In this document: one piece after another, positions 1 through 10,972 of the stretch
Layout of the letters: each line of letters starts with the position of its first letter
How positions within the stretch are numbered: position 1 is the stretch's first letter
NCBI GenBank assembly: GCA_030704615.1
Contig: JAKLZA010000117.1
Location: 1-25,000 of the forward strand
From: Takakia lepidozioides
Taxonomy: Eukaryota; Streptophyta; Takakiopsida; Takakiales; Takakiaceae
Direction: 5' to 3'
DNA: 25,000 nt
Program-made: the position numbers and the translations under genes
Notes under the pieces: model-generated
The model's database searches: none
Told to the model about the DNA's origin: nothing
The model's input: only the letters and a program-made list of their open reading frames with translations

Positions 1-1885
1 AACTAGAGTTACATGGAGAAGGGTACATGGGATAACATGATACAAGCTTGCATTGGGGTTACACGATGCGGGTTACATATGGTGGGGATTACATGGGATC
101 ACATAATGGGCGGGTTACATGATGCGGGATAACATGGAATGAGGGTTACACCCCGCGGAGTAACAAAGGGTTACATGGGTTACAAATGGTTACGGAGGGT
201 CATGGGGTTATATGGGTTACAGAGGGTTACAGAGGGTTACATGGAGTGAGGGTTACATGGGGGTGAGGGTGACACTCTGCGGTGTTACATAGGGTTACAT
301 GGGTTACAGAGAGTTACATGGAATGAGGGTTAAATAGGGTTACATGGTGGTGAGGGTTACACCTGGTGAGGGTTACAGAGGGTCACAGAGGGTTACATGG
401 GGGTGAGGGTGACACTCTGCGTTGTTACAGAGGGTTACATGGTGGTGAGGGTTACATCTGGTGAGGGTTACAGAGGGTTACATGGAGTGAGGGTTACATA
501 GGGGTGAGGGTGACATTCTGCGGTGTTACAGAGGGTTACATGGGCTACATAAGGTTACATGGTAGTGAGGGTTACACCTGGTGAGGGTTATAGAGGGTCA
601 CAGAGGGTTAAATGGGTTACAGAGGGTCACATGGTGGTGAGGGTTACAGAGGGTTACATGGAGTGAGGGTTACATAGGGGTGAGGGTGACACTCTGCGGT
701 GTTATAGAGGGATACACGGGTTATGGAGGGTTACATGGTGGTGAGGGTTACACCTGGTGAGGGTTACATGGGGGTGAGGATGACACTCTGCGTTGTTACA
801 GAGGGTTACATGGTGGTGAGGGTTACACTTGGTGAGGGTTACAGGGGTTACATGGAGTGAAGGGTTACATAGGGGTGAGGGTGACACTGTGCGGTGTTAC
901 AGAGGGTTACATGGGTTACAGAGGGTTACACGGTGGTGAGGGTTATAGAGGGTCATAGAGGGTTACATGGAGTGAGGGTTACATGGGGGTGAGGGTGACA
1001 CTCTGCGTTGTTTCAGAGGGTTACATGGGCTACAAAGGATTACATGGTGGTGAGGGTTACACCTAGTGAGGGTTACTGAGGGTTACATGGAGTGAGGGTT
1101 ACATAGGGGTGAGGGTGACACTCTGCGGTGTTACAGAGGGATACATGGGTTACAGAGGGTGACATGGTGGTGACGGTTACACCTGGTGAGGGTTATAGAG
1201 GGTCACAGAGGGTTACATGGAGTGAGGGTTACATGGGGGTGAGGGTGACACTCTGCGGTGTTACAGAGGGTTACATGTGGTGAGGGTTACACCTGGTGAG
1301 GGTTACAGAGGGTTACATGGAGTGAGGGTTACATAGGGGTGAGGGTGATACTCTGCGGTGTTACAGCGGGTTACAGGGGTTACAGAGGGTTACATGGTGG
1401 TGAGGGTTACAGAGGGTCACAAAGGGTTACATGGGGGTGAGGGTGACACTCTGCGGTGTTACAGAGGGTTACATGGGGGTGAGGGTGACACTCTGCGGTG
1501 TTACAGAGGGTTACATGGTGGTGAGGGTTACAGAGGGTTACAAAGGGTTACATGGAGTGAGGGTTACATAGGGGTGAGGGTGACACTCTGCGGTGTTACA
1601 GAGAGTTACATGGTGGTGAGGGTTAAAGGGGGTTACAGGGGATTACAAGTGAGGGTTACATGTTGAGGGTTACAGAGGGTCATGGGGTTACATGGGTTGC
1701 AGAGGGTTACATGGATTAAGAGGGTCACAGAGGATTACATGGGTTGCAAAGTTTTATAGAGGGTTACATGGAGTGAGGGTTACATAGGGGTGGGGGTGAC
1801 ACTCTTGCGGTGTTATAGAGGGTTACACCTGGTGAGGGTTACATGTGTTGCACAGGGTTGCAGAGGGTTACATGGGTTACATGGT
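1..1885. repeat. G-rich minisatellite with higher-order structure
   Basis: The stretch is built from variants of a 10-13 base unit whose core is gagggttaca, joined by tggagtgag, tggtggtgag and aggggtgag linkers. A rarer marker, gacactctgcg, recurs at about 271, 411, 512, 688, 782, 883, 997, 1117, 1247, 1347, 1445, 1487, 1582 and 1798. Most spacings are 94-140 bases, which shows a loose higher-order unit of roughly 95-130 bases with short and long variants. The + strand is rich in G and poor in C. The first 180 bases and the last 200 are more diverged. Frames that stay open here only translate the repeat and are not genes. The array probably continues left of the window. Confidence 0.95.
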
Positions 1886-1904
1886 GGTTAGTGGTTACTG
1901 GCGG

Positions 1905-2062
1905 ACTGGTGTTGCATAACGCAGGCGGCGACGACGCCGCCGATGGGATGAGAGCGGGGGTAGGGAGGGATTGACCGAGCCCAGCCGGTTGCCTTTCGAT
2001 GGCTGCCGGAGGCGGAGAACCGGCGGTACGGGGTGTCAGGGCTGGACCATCCTGACGTGCTC
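1905..2062. other. GC-rich island with perfect hairpin at the array edge
   Basis: Base composition changes sharply where the minisatellite stops. Within the island 1924-1930 (ggcggcg) pairs perfectly with 1935-1941 (cgccgcc) around a 4-base loop. No coding similarity was seen. From about 2063 to 2290 the sequence is ordinary AT-rich DNA with nothing recognisable. Confidence 0.6.
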
Positions 2063-2289
2063 GCATTAAGTTCTTACATTATTCCTAATATCTTCCTATA
2101 TAAAATCTGCCCTTATAGTTGACTGGTGGGCTTCTACAAGAAGAAGCCCTTTTATATATCCATGTGCGACAAAGAAAAAATGAGTACAAATTATGCATGC
2201 ATATTCGGCGGATCACAACAAAAATCTTGGTTTCCTCTTAATTAGTCTGGGCTCAGTGGGCTGTTAAATTTGTGTTTTCATATCGACGA

Positions 2290-3597
2290 GTCCGGGCCTG
2301 TAGGTCATGTCCTCAGTGATATACCCATCCAAGATGGGCCCTGACCTGCTGCCCCTCTCACCTACCCTGTTCGGGATCTACATTGACGCCTTGGAGGTTT
2401 ACATCTCAAAAAACCATGGAATTGCGGTGCCGTTGGATGGGGGACCATCACAATCAGATCTCATGTACGCGGATGATGTTGCCCTTTTGGCACAATCTTC
2501 TCCACATCCTGGACAGTTCTACAAAAACTATGGGCTGCAAGTCAATCTTAGCAAAACCAAGATCATGGTTTTCAATGGCCATGCCCACCGCAGATTCATC
2601 TTCAACAATCTGGAAATTGAGATAGTGAAATCATAACGTCTAGTTATCCACTCCCCCAAATTCCAGTTGCAGCAAGTGCCTTGGACAGATTGACAAAGGG
2701 TAAGGCGGCCTCCATTTGCCTTCAGGCCAAATGCAAACAGATACATCTGCGCCACCCCCCCTATTTGACAACGTTGTCACCCCAGCTGCCACTTATGGTT
2801 GTGAATTCTGGGCACCTGGTGTCCCAGTTTCGTGATGGGAAAAGAATCTGGAACCATTGCAGTCATCTTTCCTCCAAGCAATGCTTGGCGCCAGAGGCAC
2901 AGCACGATCTCACATCCTAGGTGCAGAGTTCGCATGCGTGCCACTGCAAACCGAGGCCCTCTTCCGGCTTACAATTTTTCTTCATAGGTTACAAGCCCTT
3001 CCACCCAAGGGGCTTGTGGCAAGAGCCCTCGCAACATCTATTTATGCTCAAAACTGTAGGTTTCAAGGACTCTTGGTATGCTTGAGTGGACAGTCTTTGC
3101 AGACAGCAACAGACACATTAGAAGGGAGCTTATGGAACTACATGTCAGGAGAACTTGGAAGTTACCCAGTCTCACGACAAAGCTGCATTTCTATCAAGAG
3201 ACATTCTTGGTTCTCCGAGATGATATAATCTTGCGGCCCAATTACCTTTTGACATCTTTATCTCCTTCTCTCTTGAGGGCATTAGGGCGGTTCAGGGTGG
3301 GCTCCCACAACCTAAGGATAGAGACTGGCAGATGGGAAAACCTGCAACGGTAGGACAGGGGGAGGACCTATGTCCAGCTTGCACAGGGCGCAACCGGGAA
3401 ATTGAAACTGAAGAACACCGGCTCTTCTTCTATTGCCCTCTATACTATGAGATCCGTGGGAGATTCCACTCTGTATTCCGCGGAAACCAATCTCTCATTG
3501 AAGTCTTCCACTATGAGGATCAGAAATGCTTGGCAGCTTACCTACATGAGGCCTTCATCATAAAGCACCATTTCATTTCATTTCTCTATCCCCTTGT
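2290..3597 (+). mobile_element. Degenerate LINE (non-LTR retrotransposon) relic, RT and C-terminal part
   Basis: Three-frame reading gives a decayed LINE ORF2. At 2307-2636 a reverse-transcriptase palm is visible: PLSPTLFGIYID, then the catalytic YADD motif at about 2466-2477 followed by VALLAQ, then the LSKTK segment. A frameshift leads to 2681-2790 (LDRLTKGKAAS), another to about 2857-2990 (SSFLQAMLGARGTA, LQTEALFRLTIFLHRL), then 3078-3353, and finally 3332-3597, which holds a C-terminal zinc-knuckle-like segment (CPAC with a later H and C, then CPLYYEIR). At least four frameshifts and internal stops mean it cannot make protein. The region normally upstream (endonuclease, RT fingers) is absent, as in a 5'-truncated copy. 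No target-site duplication was identified. Confidence 0.85.
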
Positions 3598-4130
3598 GCA
3601 AATGAAGTTAGGCATAAAACTTCCCTGAACTTGTTTCCAGTTTGTAACATGGGGGAGGGCCTTAAAGATGATATGAAGGGCCTACCTAACCTCGGCACCA
3701 GACCGAAGTTTTAAACTCAGGCTGGGAAGCCTACCTTTGAACAATAAACAGATGCAGAGAGGAAAAGGAGATTATAATTGGATGATGTGCGGGCAGCCTG
3801 AAGACAATATCCATTTTCCGGTACTTTGTCCGGGATATTCTCACCAAAGAGTAATCCTCTTCAGGACAATAAAGAAAGATTATCCTTGCACTTTTGTTTA
3901 CCAACTTCTCAAGTCTTGAGGCAGAGCCTAAAGCCCTGGCCCTCTTGGGGGTTAATTGCCAGACAGCTCACATACAACAAGTTGAGGCTTGTGTGAAGGG
4001 CTTTCTAGAGGATATCTGGAAGTCCTGAGTTAGTTGTCTATATCAAGGTAAGTCACACTTACTGGGGTGAGCTGCATCGGATCTATGGCCACAAGGCTAC
4101 AGCAAGCAACGTCTTATAAGTACATTCTCT
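3598..4130 (+). mobile_element. LINE C-terminal module, copy 1 (pair of 18908-19465)
   Basis: This block aligns along its length with 18908-19465, from aaatgaag-taggca to gtacattctct. The coding sense reads FKLR-GSLPLN, then a degraded zinc knuckle (CGQPEDNIHF...CPG) and FSHQR-like residues, the usual end of a LINE ORF2. Here the first two cysteines of the knuckle are lost (YNWMMCGQ where the other copy has CNCPLCGQ) and frameshifts occur, so the copy is dead. It abuts the different LINE relic ending at about 3597, giving a mosaic. Confidence 0.75.
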
Positions 4131-4829
4131 TACCTTGTCAATTGATTTTATTTCTTCTCCTCTTATCTCGCGGTAGGTTCTCACTCGTATGACATTTCTT
4201 GGTTTTTGGGGGCAGACTACAAAGTTTTAGAGTATGTTGCAATGGTTGTCATGTAGCTTTAAAACCATCTTTAAGCAAACCTAATTGGATCAACCTTTGT
4301 TGATAAACCTTATCATGTATTGTGTTTGCCAGGAGTCAATTATGTTAGAATTTTGCAGGGGGAGATGAGTTAGTGGTGTGCCAGTTGAATGTGGGTGGAA
4401 ATGAGCAAAGATGGTCAGAGGTTGCATTGAGTACCTGGCTTGCTTTCAAATGAATTTTTCCTTCTAAGCTCGTCAATCGTTGCTGACATGCCAAGGAAAG
4501 ATGTGTGTTGGATAAGAGCAAGAATTTAGAAAGAACGAATGAAACCTTTGGAGTGTATAGGTAGCTCAAAGAGCCCATGAAATAACTAGAGACATTCTTG
4601 GTGAATTAGAAATTTGATGTTGGAATTCCTGAGTGCAGGTTCCATTCCATAAGACCCTCAATGATGAACCTACAAAGTGATCAGAAGCTATCTATGCAGG
4701 AAAGTGTGCATGGTTCTACATGATCATCTTGAAAGCACTACCCAAACAGATGAGTTCAGTGTTGGTGAGGTGACCCTGTTGAGCTGATTGAACTGGTTTA
4801 TTGAAGGTGGAAAGGATTTTCCCCACTTT
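4131..4829. other. Intergenic, nothing recognised
   Basis: No splice-supported coding exon, RNA gene or repeat was identified. Open frames such as 4345-4578 (-) have no recognisable motif and fit chance. Confidence 0.5.
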
Positions 4830-4945
4830 AAATTCCGAAGTTCGAAACCCAGCTGCATGGTTGATGAGACAAGAGCTCGGTGTATGCCCACCAATGTAGC
4901 TCATGGGACAACCAATGTTCACAAGATTGGTTACAGTCCTCCGTG
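4830..4945 (-). mobile_element. Possible tRNA-derived SINE head
   Basis: On the minus strand a degenerate A box (GAGCTACATTGG, then TGGGCA) is followed about 53 bases later by a B-box-like GTTTCGAACTT next to CTGGG. This is the order expected of the internal RNA polymerase III promoter of a tRNA-derived SINE. The match is weaker than in the two SINEs near 17.8-18.3 kb and no second copy lies in the window. Confidence 0.35.
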
Positions 4946-5761
4946 GGTAAGGTTGAGTCTTCAACACAACCATAGCTGTGTCTTAGGCAGTCTCAAATCG
5001 GGATGTCTACACTGTGGATCTGCATTCTCCATGAGAATGAGGAGATCCATGAGATTTTTTCGGAGGAAGTGTTTCTCTATGCAAAAGATGATTAAAGTTT
5101 TTGGCCTCTGTCCGAGTTCTTTAAAAAATTGATGTATCTCTAAAATGTGAAGGAGACTGTGGAAGTACAAGGAGAACTGTATGGATTTCTCTTTAGGGAA
5201 GACTTGCAATGTGACAGCGAGTTATATACATAGAATGTAGATTGCAGTTCAGCTGGTATATGCTTGTGTCTTACTGTGGCTTCCCACACAAACAGGCTTC
5301 ACCATCAAGCACTTGCTGCCATTGGTCTATCACTGTATGTTGGGGTAGGTAGTTTGCAGTTCCTCTGCTCAGAGTTATCACTTATGAGAGTGTCGAAGCT
5401 GGCACTCTGTTTCTCATGTGTGTTCGACTTTCTCATTTCTTGTCTTGAAGTTCAAGAAAAGCATGTTGTTATTGCTCCATAAGTTTCGAAAGTGTAAGGC
5501 ACATAAACATCGTAAATCCTAGCGACAAGATTCAAAGCAATGGAAAGCATCAATGAATACGAAAGGAAGCCATCTCCGTGTTCACTCTCTGCGGTTGCCA
5601 AGGGAAAGTTAGATTAGTGTTTGGTTGTGAAGAAGTGAAGATGCGTTGCTATCATAGCAGGGAGTAGGTACACCAATTGACTGTGATTTCAAATCAGCTA
5701 CCGACACAAGGCAGAAGTATCCACAGCTTGCGCTGCCCGGGGAAGGGAGCAATTAGAGGCT
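4946..5761. other. Intergenic and probable 5' region of the RPA70 gene
   Basis: No recognised gene. The frame leading into the RPA70 start at 5762 is closed by a TGA at 5684, and no earlier in-frame ATG exists after it. The last part therefore probably holds the promoter and 5' untranslated region of that gene. No clear TATA box was seen. Confidence 0.45.
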
Positions 5762-8700
5762 ATGGTGACAATGCTGACGCCAAATGCTATAGTGGCGCTC
5801 ATCGGTGGTCATGGGGATCTGCGGCCTGTGCTTCAGGTCGGTGTTTCTGCTGGCACTTTGATACTCTCTTAAACTAGTCTTGCGCGCGGAATTGCAACTT
5901 ATCGGTGATTTTCTCTTGCAGCAGGAACACGTGAATTCCGAAGGATGCAATGCTTGTCACTTTTTTGTGTAGCTGCCACTGGCAAGTTGTGTAGAAATAG
6001 GCTTGATTGTCTGTCGACTTTCAAAGGGAGCTACGTGATATCATATCGAGTCATCGAATTGTCGAATCATCGATCCTACAGTTTTGTTAGTGCAGGTGGT
6101 GGACGTTCGACAGGTAGGAAATGCACAGAGTACACAGGATCGGTTCCGCCTAGTGCTATCAGATGGCCAGCATACACAGCCGGCCATGTTAGCAACACAG
6201 CTCAACGAGCATGTAAGATCCGGCAAAGTGATCAAGGGCTCAGTTGTGGAGCTTCTTGAATACATCTGCAACACAGTACAAAACAAAAAGTTAGACCAAC
6301 TTCCTCTCATCCCTTTGGTGTGGAGTAAATCTTGTCAGCTGGCAGCACCAAAAATTAAAACGAGTGTCCCGCTTCTACAATCGGTTCTTACTAATGTCGA
6401 TACATCGATACCTGAGTGAAAAGCAGAATTTCATAGCAGCTCATGGCTTCTCATACCTGTAATGTTGTTATGTCTATAAATACTTTCTTTAGGCACAAAT
6501 GGAACGGGAGGAGTGTTTTCCATTTTGTGCTGAATGGTTTCATGTTTTGTCTCAGACTCGGAGTGCTCTTTGCATAATCCGAATTTCTCACAGGCTGCAG
6601 TGTGTGGCCTAGTGGTCTTTCCGAACTAGGCTGAGGGGGAAAAGTTGGAAGGAGATTTGCTGACTACTCTTGGTCTGGTTGCAGAGTTATTATCGTGTTG
6701 AACATAGAGGTTGTAGCTGCTCAAGCAGCAATTGTAGGAACTCCAAAGGCATTTGGAACAGGTGTCGAGCAGCGAGTCACAGGGCCAGGTCCTGGCAGTC
6801 TTCAACGTCAACAGCAGCAGCATCCAAGCGGAGCCCTTGCAATGTCAGCACAACCAGTTCCAGCATTTATGAGTAATGTGCATAATGGTGGGTTTAGAGG
6901 AGGCGTAGGAGCTCCAGTGCAGTCGATGAGTGGAAGTTACACTGAAGGTGGAGGATCGGGGGTCAGTGTGCCTCAGCCTGCAGGAGCCTATAATGCATAC
7001 TTTTCTGTGGTCTCTGGGAACAATCCTGTGCAGTCAGGAGGCTTTCAGAGGAAGCCAGCTGTTGTTGGCAATCAAGCAGTAGGTGCTGTGGGATTCGGTC
7101 AGCATGGACAACAAAGCAATCATTCTGGGAAGTCAGTTGTTATGCCTCCTTATCAGCCCATGTGCTCAACCAGAGGGCCAGTTGCCCAGAATGAAGTGCC
7201 TGCCAGAATAACTTCGATTGCAGCTTTAAATCCATATCAGGGTCGGTGGGCAATCAAAGGTCGAGTGACTGCCAAAACTGACATTCGCCAGTTCCACAAT
7301 GCTAGGGGGGATGGTAGAGTCTGTTCCTTTGACCTTCTTGATGCAGACGGCGGAGAGATTCGTGTCACTTGCTTTAACAATGTGGTGGATCAGTTCTTTG
7401 ACTTTGTAGACGTTGGCAAGGTGTACACAGTTACCAAAGGCTCACTGAGGCCAGCACAAAAAACCTTCAACCATCTGAAGAATGAGTGGGAGATAATTTT
7501 GGAATCAACATCCACGGTCGAGCCTGGCTTTGGGGAGGATGGTTCAATTCCTCACCAACATTTTGACTTCAGGCCAATACTTGAAATTGAGCATATGGTC
7601 AAGAACACAGTATTAGATATTGTTGGCATTGTTGTGGCAGTAAATCCTTCGAACAAAATCATGTTCAAGAATGGTACGGAGGCAGAGAAGAGAACACTGG
7701 AGATTAAAGATATGTCTGGTTGTAGCGTGGAAATTACCATGTGGGGTGCTTTTTGTGGCAAAGAAGGGCAGCATCTGCAAGATCTATCTGACTCTGGACA
7801 GTATCCTGTACTGGCAGTTAAGGCAGGACGGATCAGTGACTTCCATGGGAAGTCAGTTGGAACTTTTTCCTCCACGCAATTGCTCGTTAACCCCAACATT
7901 CCAGCAGCACATCAGGTACGAGATTGGTTTGATCATGAGGGTAGGAATTCAGCTTCTCATTCAATTTCAAGTGGTGCTGGTGGGGGACATGTTGAGCTTC
8001 GCAAGACCATTTCTCAAATCAAGGACGAAGGACTAGGTAGGAGTGATAAACCTGACTGGATTACGGTGAGAGCCACAATTTACTTCATCAAAACAGACAA
8101 TTTTTTCTACACCGCGTGCCCCCTTCCCTTTGGGGATAAGCACTGCAACAAGAAAGTGACCAACAATGGAGATGGTAGATGGCATTGTGATCGATGTGAC
8201 CGCTCTGTGCAAGGATGTGATTACAGGCCAGTGCTTTTCCCTATGGAAGACTCCGCTTTTTACATATGCTCTCTTTGGCTAATTGTTTGTTTATTCCCTT
8301 TCTGAAGTGCAGTCGACAGGCTCATCTTCTGGATGATAGTCTATTGCTCCACTCTTCACACATGATGCTAGAACCATTTGTGGATTGGGATAATTATATA
8401 GAGTCACCTTATGTGTGATGAGAACAACTAAACCTGACTTTTCTGAACACATATGAATGCTCAATTCAACTTGGTCAGTCAGGTTGTTGTAGTTCTGCAT
8501 AACGTGATCGCAATCTCCACACTTGTAATCAAATTGATCTTCACAAGATGTTTTAGCAAATTATTAACATTGTAGGCCATGAACTTCATTGTTGTGGATT
8601 CTCATTCTTCAAATGAAACAGCACCACCTTGCTACGTGCATGTGCAGATTTTCCATGCACATAGTGCTATGTGCTGAGATGTTAGTTGTGAGTGTCTGTC

Positions 8701-9639
8701 TGACCCTTCGACACTTACCCGTGTAATGGTGTCCAGTGTAAATAGAGACAATGTGTTTTAGAGCTGTGTCATGGTTTTTGCACTGTACTGATTGTTTGGA
8801 TCATTTCAACATTTTGTGGTGACAGGTATGTTTTAAATTTTCAAATGCAAGATCATACAGGTCCGATATGGGTCACCGCCTTTCAGGAGGCAGGGGCTGA
8901 AATCACTCAGCATCCTGCGAAGGAGCTTTATGTTTGGAATGAAGAGCAGAACCCTAAGTTCAATGAGACCATCCAGAGGCTGTTGTTTACCCAGCATGTG
9001 TTCAAGCTGAAGGTGAAAGAAGAGATCTACAATGATGAGCAGCGGACAAAGTTGACTGTGGTTGGATCAGAGGCTGTTGACTGGGTCAAGGAGAGTAAGC
9101 TAATGTTACATTGGATAGGCAAGCTTGCCAGAGGGGAAGCCATCCATGGATGCACTGTGATGAGTTGGAGTGCAAGCATTGCAGGCACATCACATTTGTC
9201 TGTGACACCTGGTTTTTGTGGAGGTGCAAGTGCAGGAACTCAGGCAGAGGCAAGCTTGGGTGGGGAACAGGCTGGATATGGAGATGGTGTAGGTGGCTAC
9301 ACTGGGGGATTTCGAGAGGATAGAAATGGGAGAATCCATGGAGGTGGAGGTGGAGATGGAGGCAGCAGCAGTAGCCAGTGCTACAACTGTGACAAGGAAG
9401 GCCATTTTGCAAACCAATGTCGCAATGATACTGCTTCCGCTACCTACAGTGGGGGGGCGGGTGGCTTTGGGGGGCGCGGTTCAGCAATTAATTGCTTCAA
9501 ATGTGGGCAAGAAGGGCATTTTTCCAGGGATTGCCATAACCAAGGTGGGCTGCAGAGAGGAGGACATGGGGGAAGGGGCTCAAGGGGAGGAAGTTACAGA
9601 GTGGCTGGCTTTGGGGGATGGAGTGGTGGGGCCTACTGA
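5762..9639 (+). CDS. Replication protein A 70 kDa subunit (RPA1/RPA70), CCHC-knuckle class
   Basis: Large subunit of the heterotrimeric RPA complex, which coats single-stranded DNA in nuclear replication, repair and recombination. Exons: 5762-5836, 6096-6289, 6685-8226 and 8826-9639 (2625 bases, 874 residues). Residues 1-100 match the N-terminal protein-interaction OB fold (RPVLQVVDVRQVG, LLEYICNTVQNKK). A Gly/Gln-rich linker follows, then OB folds DBD-A at about 262-368 (RITSIAALNPYQGRWAIKGR), DBD-B at 383-493, and DBD-C from 530 to 720. DBD-C carries the zinc ribbon C568, C577, C591, C594 and the QDHTGPIWVTAFQEAG motif. The tail has two CCHC knuckles, CYNCDKEGHFANQC (789-802) and CFKCGQEGHFSRDC (827-840), with Gly/Arg-rich repeats, as in the plant RPA70C/E group. 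Start: first ATG after an in-frame TGA. Intron 3 must use a GC donor. The gene converges on RanBP1. Confidence 0.95.
8227..8825 (+). other. GC-AG intron (RPA70 intron 3)
   Basis: Exon 3 ends GAT TAC AG at 8226 and is followed by GCCAGT, not GT. Exon 4 begins after TGACAG at 8826 with G TAT GTT. Only this junction gives the conserved CDYRYVL...QDHTG of the DBD-C zinc ribbon. The nearest GT (8231) leaves the wrong phase. The exon side, CAG|GC, is the strong consensus known for GC donors. Confidence 0.8.
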
Positions 9640-10972
9640 GTAGGGACTCCTTTATCAGGAGGGGAATCCATCATTCCACTTTTTCCAGAGTTTCCAATGG
9701 GAGGCTTTGTGCACTTCCATCGACCAAACATGAAGCGTCTGTTTGGAGTGATAACTTTGGCAGGAATTTGAGGGTGTACCACCGTGTATACAAAAAGCAA
9801 TCCTGTGCTTGATCAATCAGTTCTCAATCAGATCTCTAAAATCCGGACAGGATGGTCCTGCTTCTTTGGGGGGATTCTGCTGTGCTGCACTGATTAGGGT
9901 GAGCCTGAGCCAAGCTTGTAACATATGTATCTTTCAAGGAAGATCCAGGTCATGCTTTGGGAGGCTACTAGCATATGATGTTCACCTGGTTTTCAGAGCC
10001 CCTTTTCAGTTGGACGTCGAGCTTTGGCTCTAAGGGTGGTCAATTTCTCAGAAATTTGAGATTTGACCTCTTGCACAAAACAATCCTATACTAGACAGAT
10101 CATTTTCAATCAGCTCAAGTGGACAGGTTATTCTCTGGATCATTAGTGTGCTGGAGGCGAGACTGTAACAAACAATTTTTCAAGGGAGACATTCTCTCCT
10201 TTGCTGTGGACATGCTACATCTGTCTGCCACCATATTCCAGTCTAGCAAAGCACTAAACTGCGGTATGCAGGGTGCACACTCCATCCGCAACCCCACATC
10301 TTCCCTGAGATCATCTACCCATTATTAGCAGCGACACACAACAACCACTCTTCTCCTTTCATGTAAAGCACATGACCATGGTTATCCTCAGCATTCAAAT
10401 GTTAGTAGAACTACAGACAGGTCTTTCGGAAATCATTGCTTCCACAGGGTTGAGGGTCACAACACTGCTGCATGTGCTCTTAAACATTGCACTCATCTCT
10501 CAACCTTAAACCCGTACACTCATGTGTCCCAGGGCCTCTGGGACATACTAGTATGGCAATGGGCCATGGTGGTATTTCTGACCAGCTTGGCCAACACCAT
10601 GCATTCACTCCGACTGCCACCAATGTTCATAGTACAATTGTTACCCAACTAAGAGGGTGTGGTATCCTGGACGATGTATGGCAACAAAACCGCAACATCT
10701 ACAGGGAGATTTACTACTCATGAGAACGACATGCATCGAAGCAGACATTGTGCATCGCAAGGACGTGCACCACCAACCAATACACCTGGAAAGATGCAGT
10801 CTCATGGAATGAGCAACAGATCCCAAACAGGCCAGGACTACTAAATAGCGTCAGACTTTGACTCTGGTGCAGATAAAGAGAACCTCCAAAAAGAACCTAC
10901 TCACTTGTTCAATATGGTAAAAATCTCCATGCATCATGCACTATCGAGAGTACGATACTATCTTGTTCTTCC
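9640..10972. other. Convergent intergenic region with a diverged duplication
   Basis: Contains the 3' ends of RPA70 (+) and RanBP1 (-). About 9788-9950 and 10073-10200 look like diverged copies of one block, sharing in order caatcct, tcaatcag, ggacagg, ctgtaaca or cttgtaaca, and tttcaagg. No recognised coding region and no clear AATAAA was noted. Confidence 0.4.

Noticed and set aside
1358-1666. Open frame of about 100 codons in the minisatellite
   Set aside because: It only translates the repeat units (RGLHGGEGDTLRCY-type periodicity) and frames open and close as units vary.
1-1885. CRISPR-like or true telomere array
   Set aside because: There are no unique spacers of constant length, the genome is eukaryotic, and the units are not pure TTTAGGG or TTAGGG.
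6290-6419. Continuation of RPA70 exon 2 to the stop at 6417
   Set aside because: The family sequence stops at NTVQNKK and resumes with VIIVLNIEVV at 6685. Splicing at AAAAA|GTTAGA restores it in phase; the read-through residues match nothing.
8227-8305. RPA70 ending at the stop at 8303
   Set aside because: This would cut DBD-C within its zinc ribbon, while the missing half (QDHTGPIWVTAF) is intact in phase at 8826.
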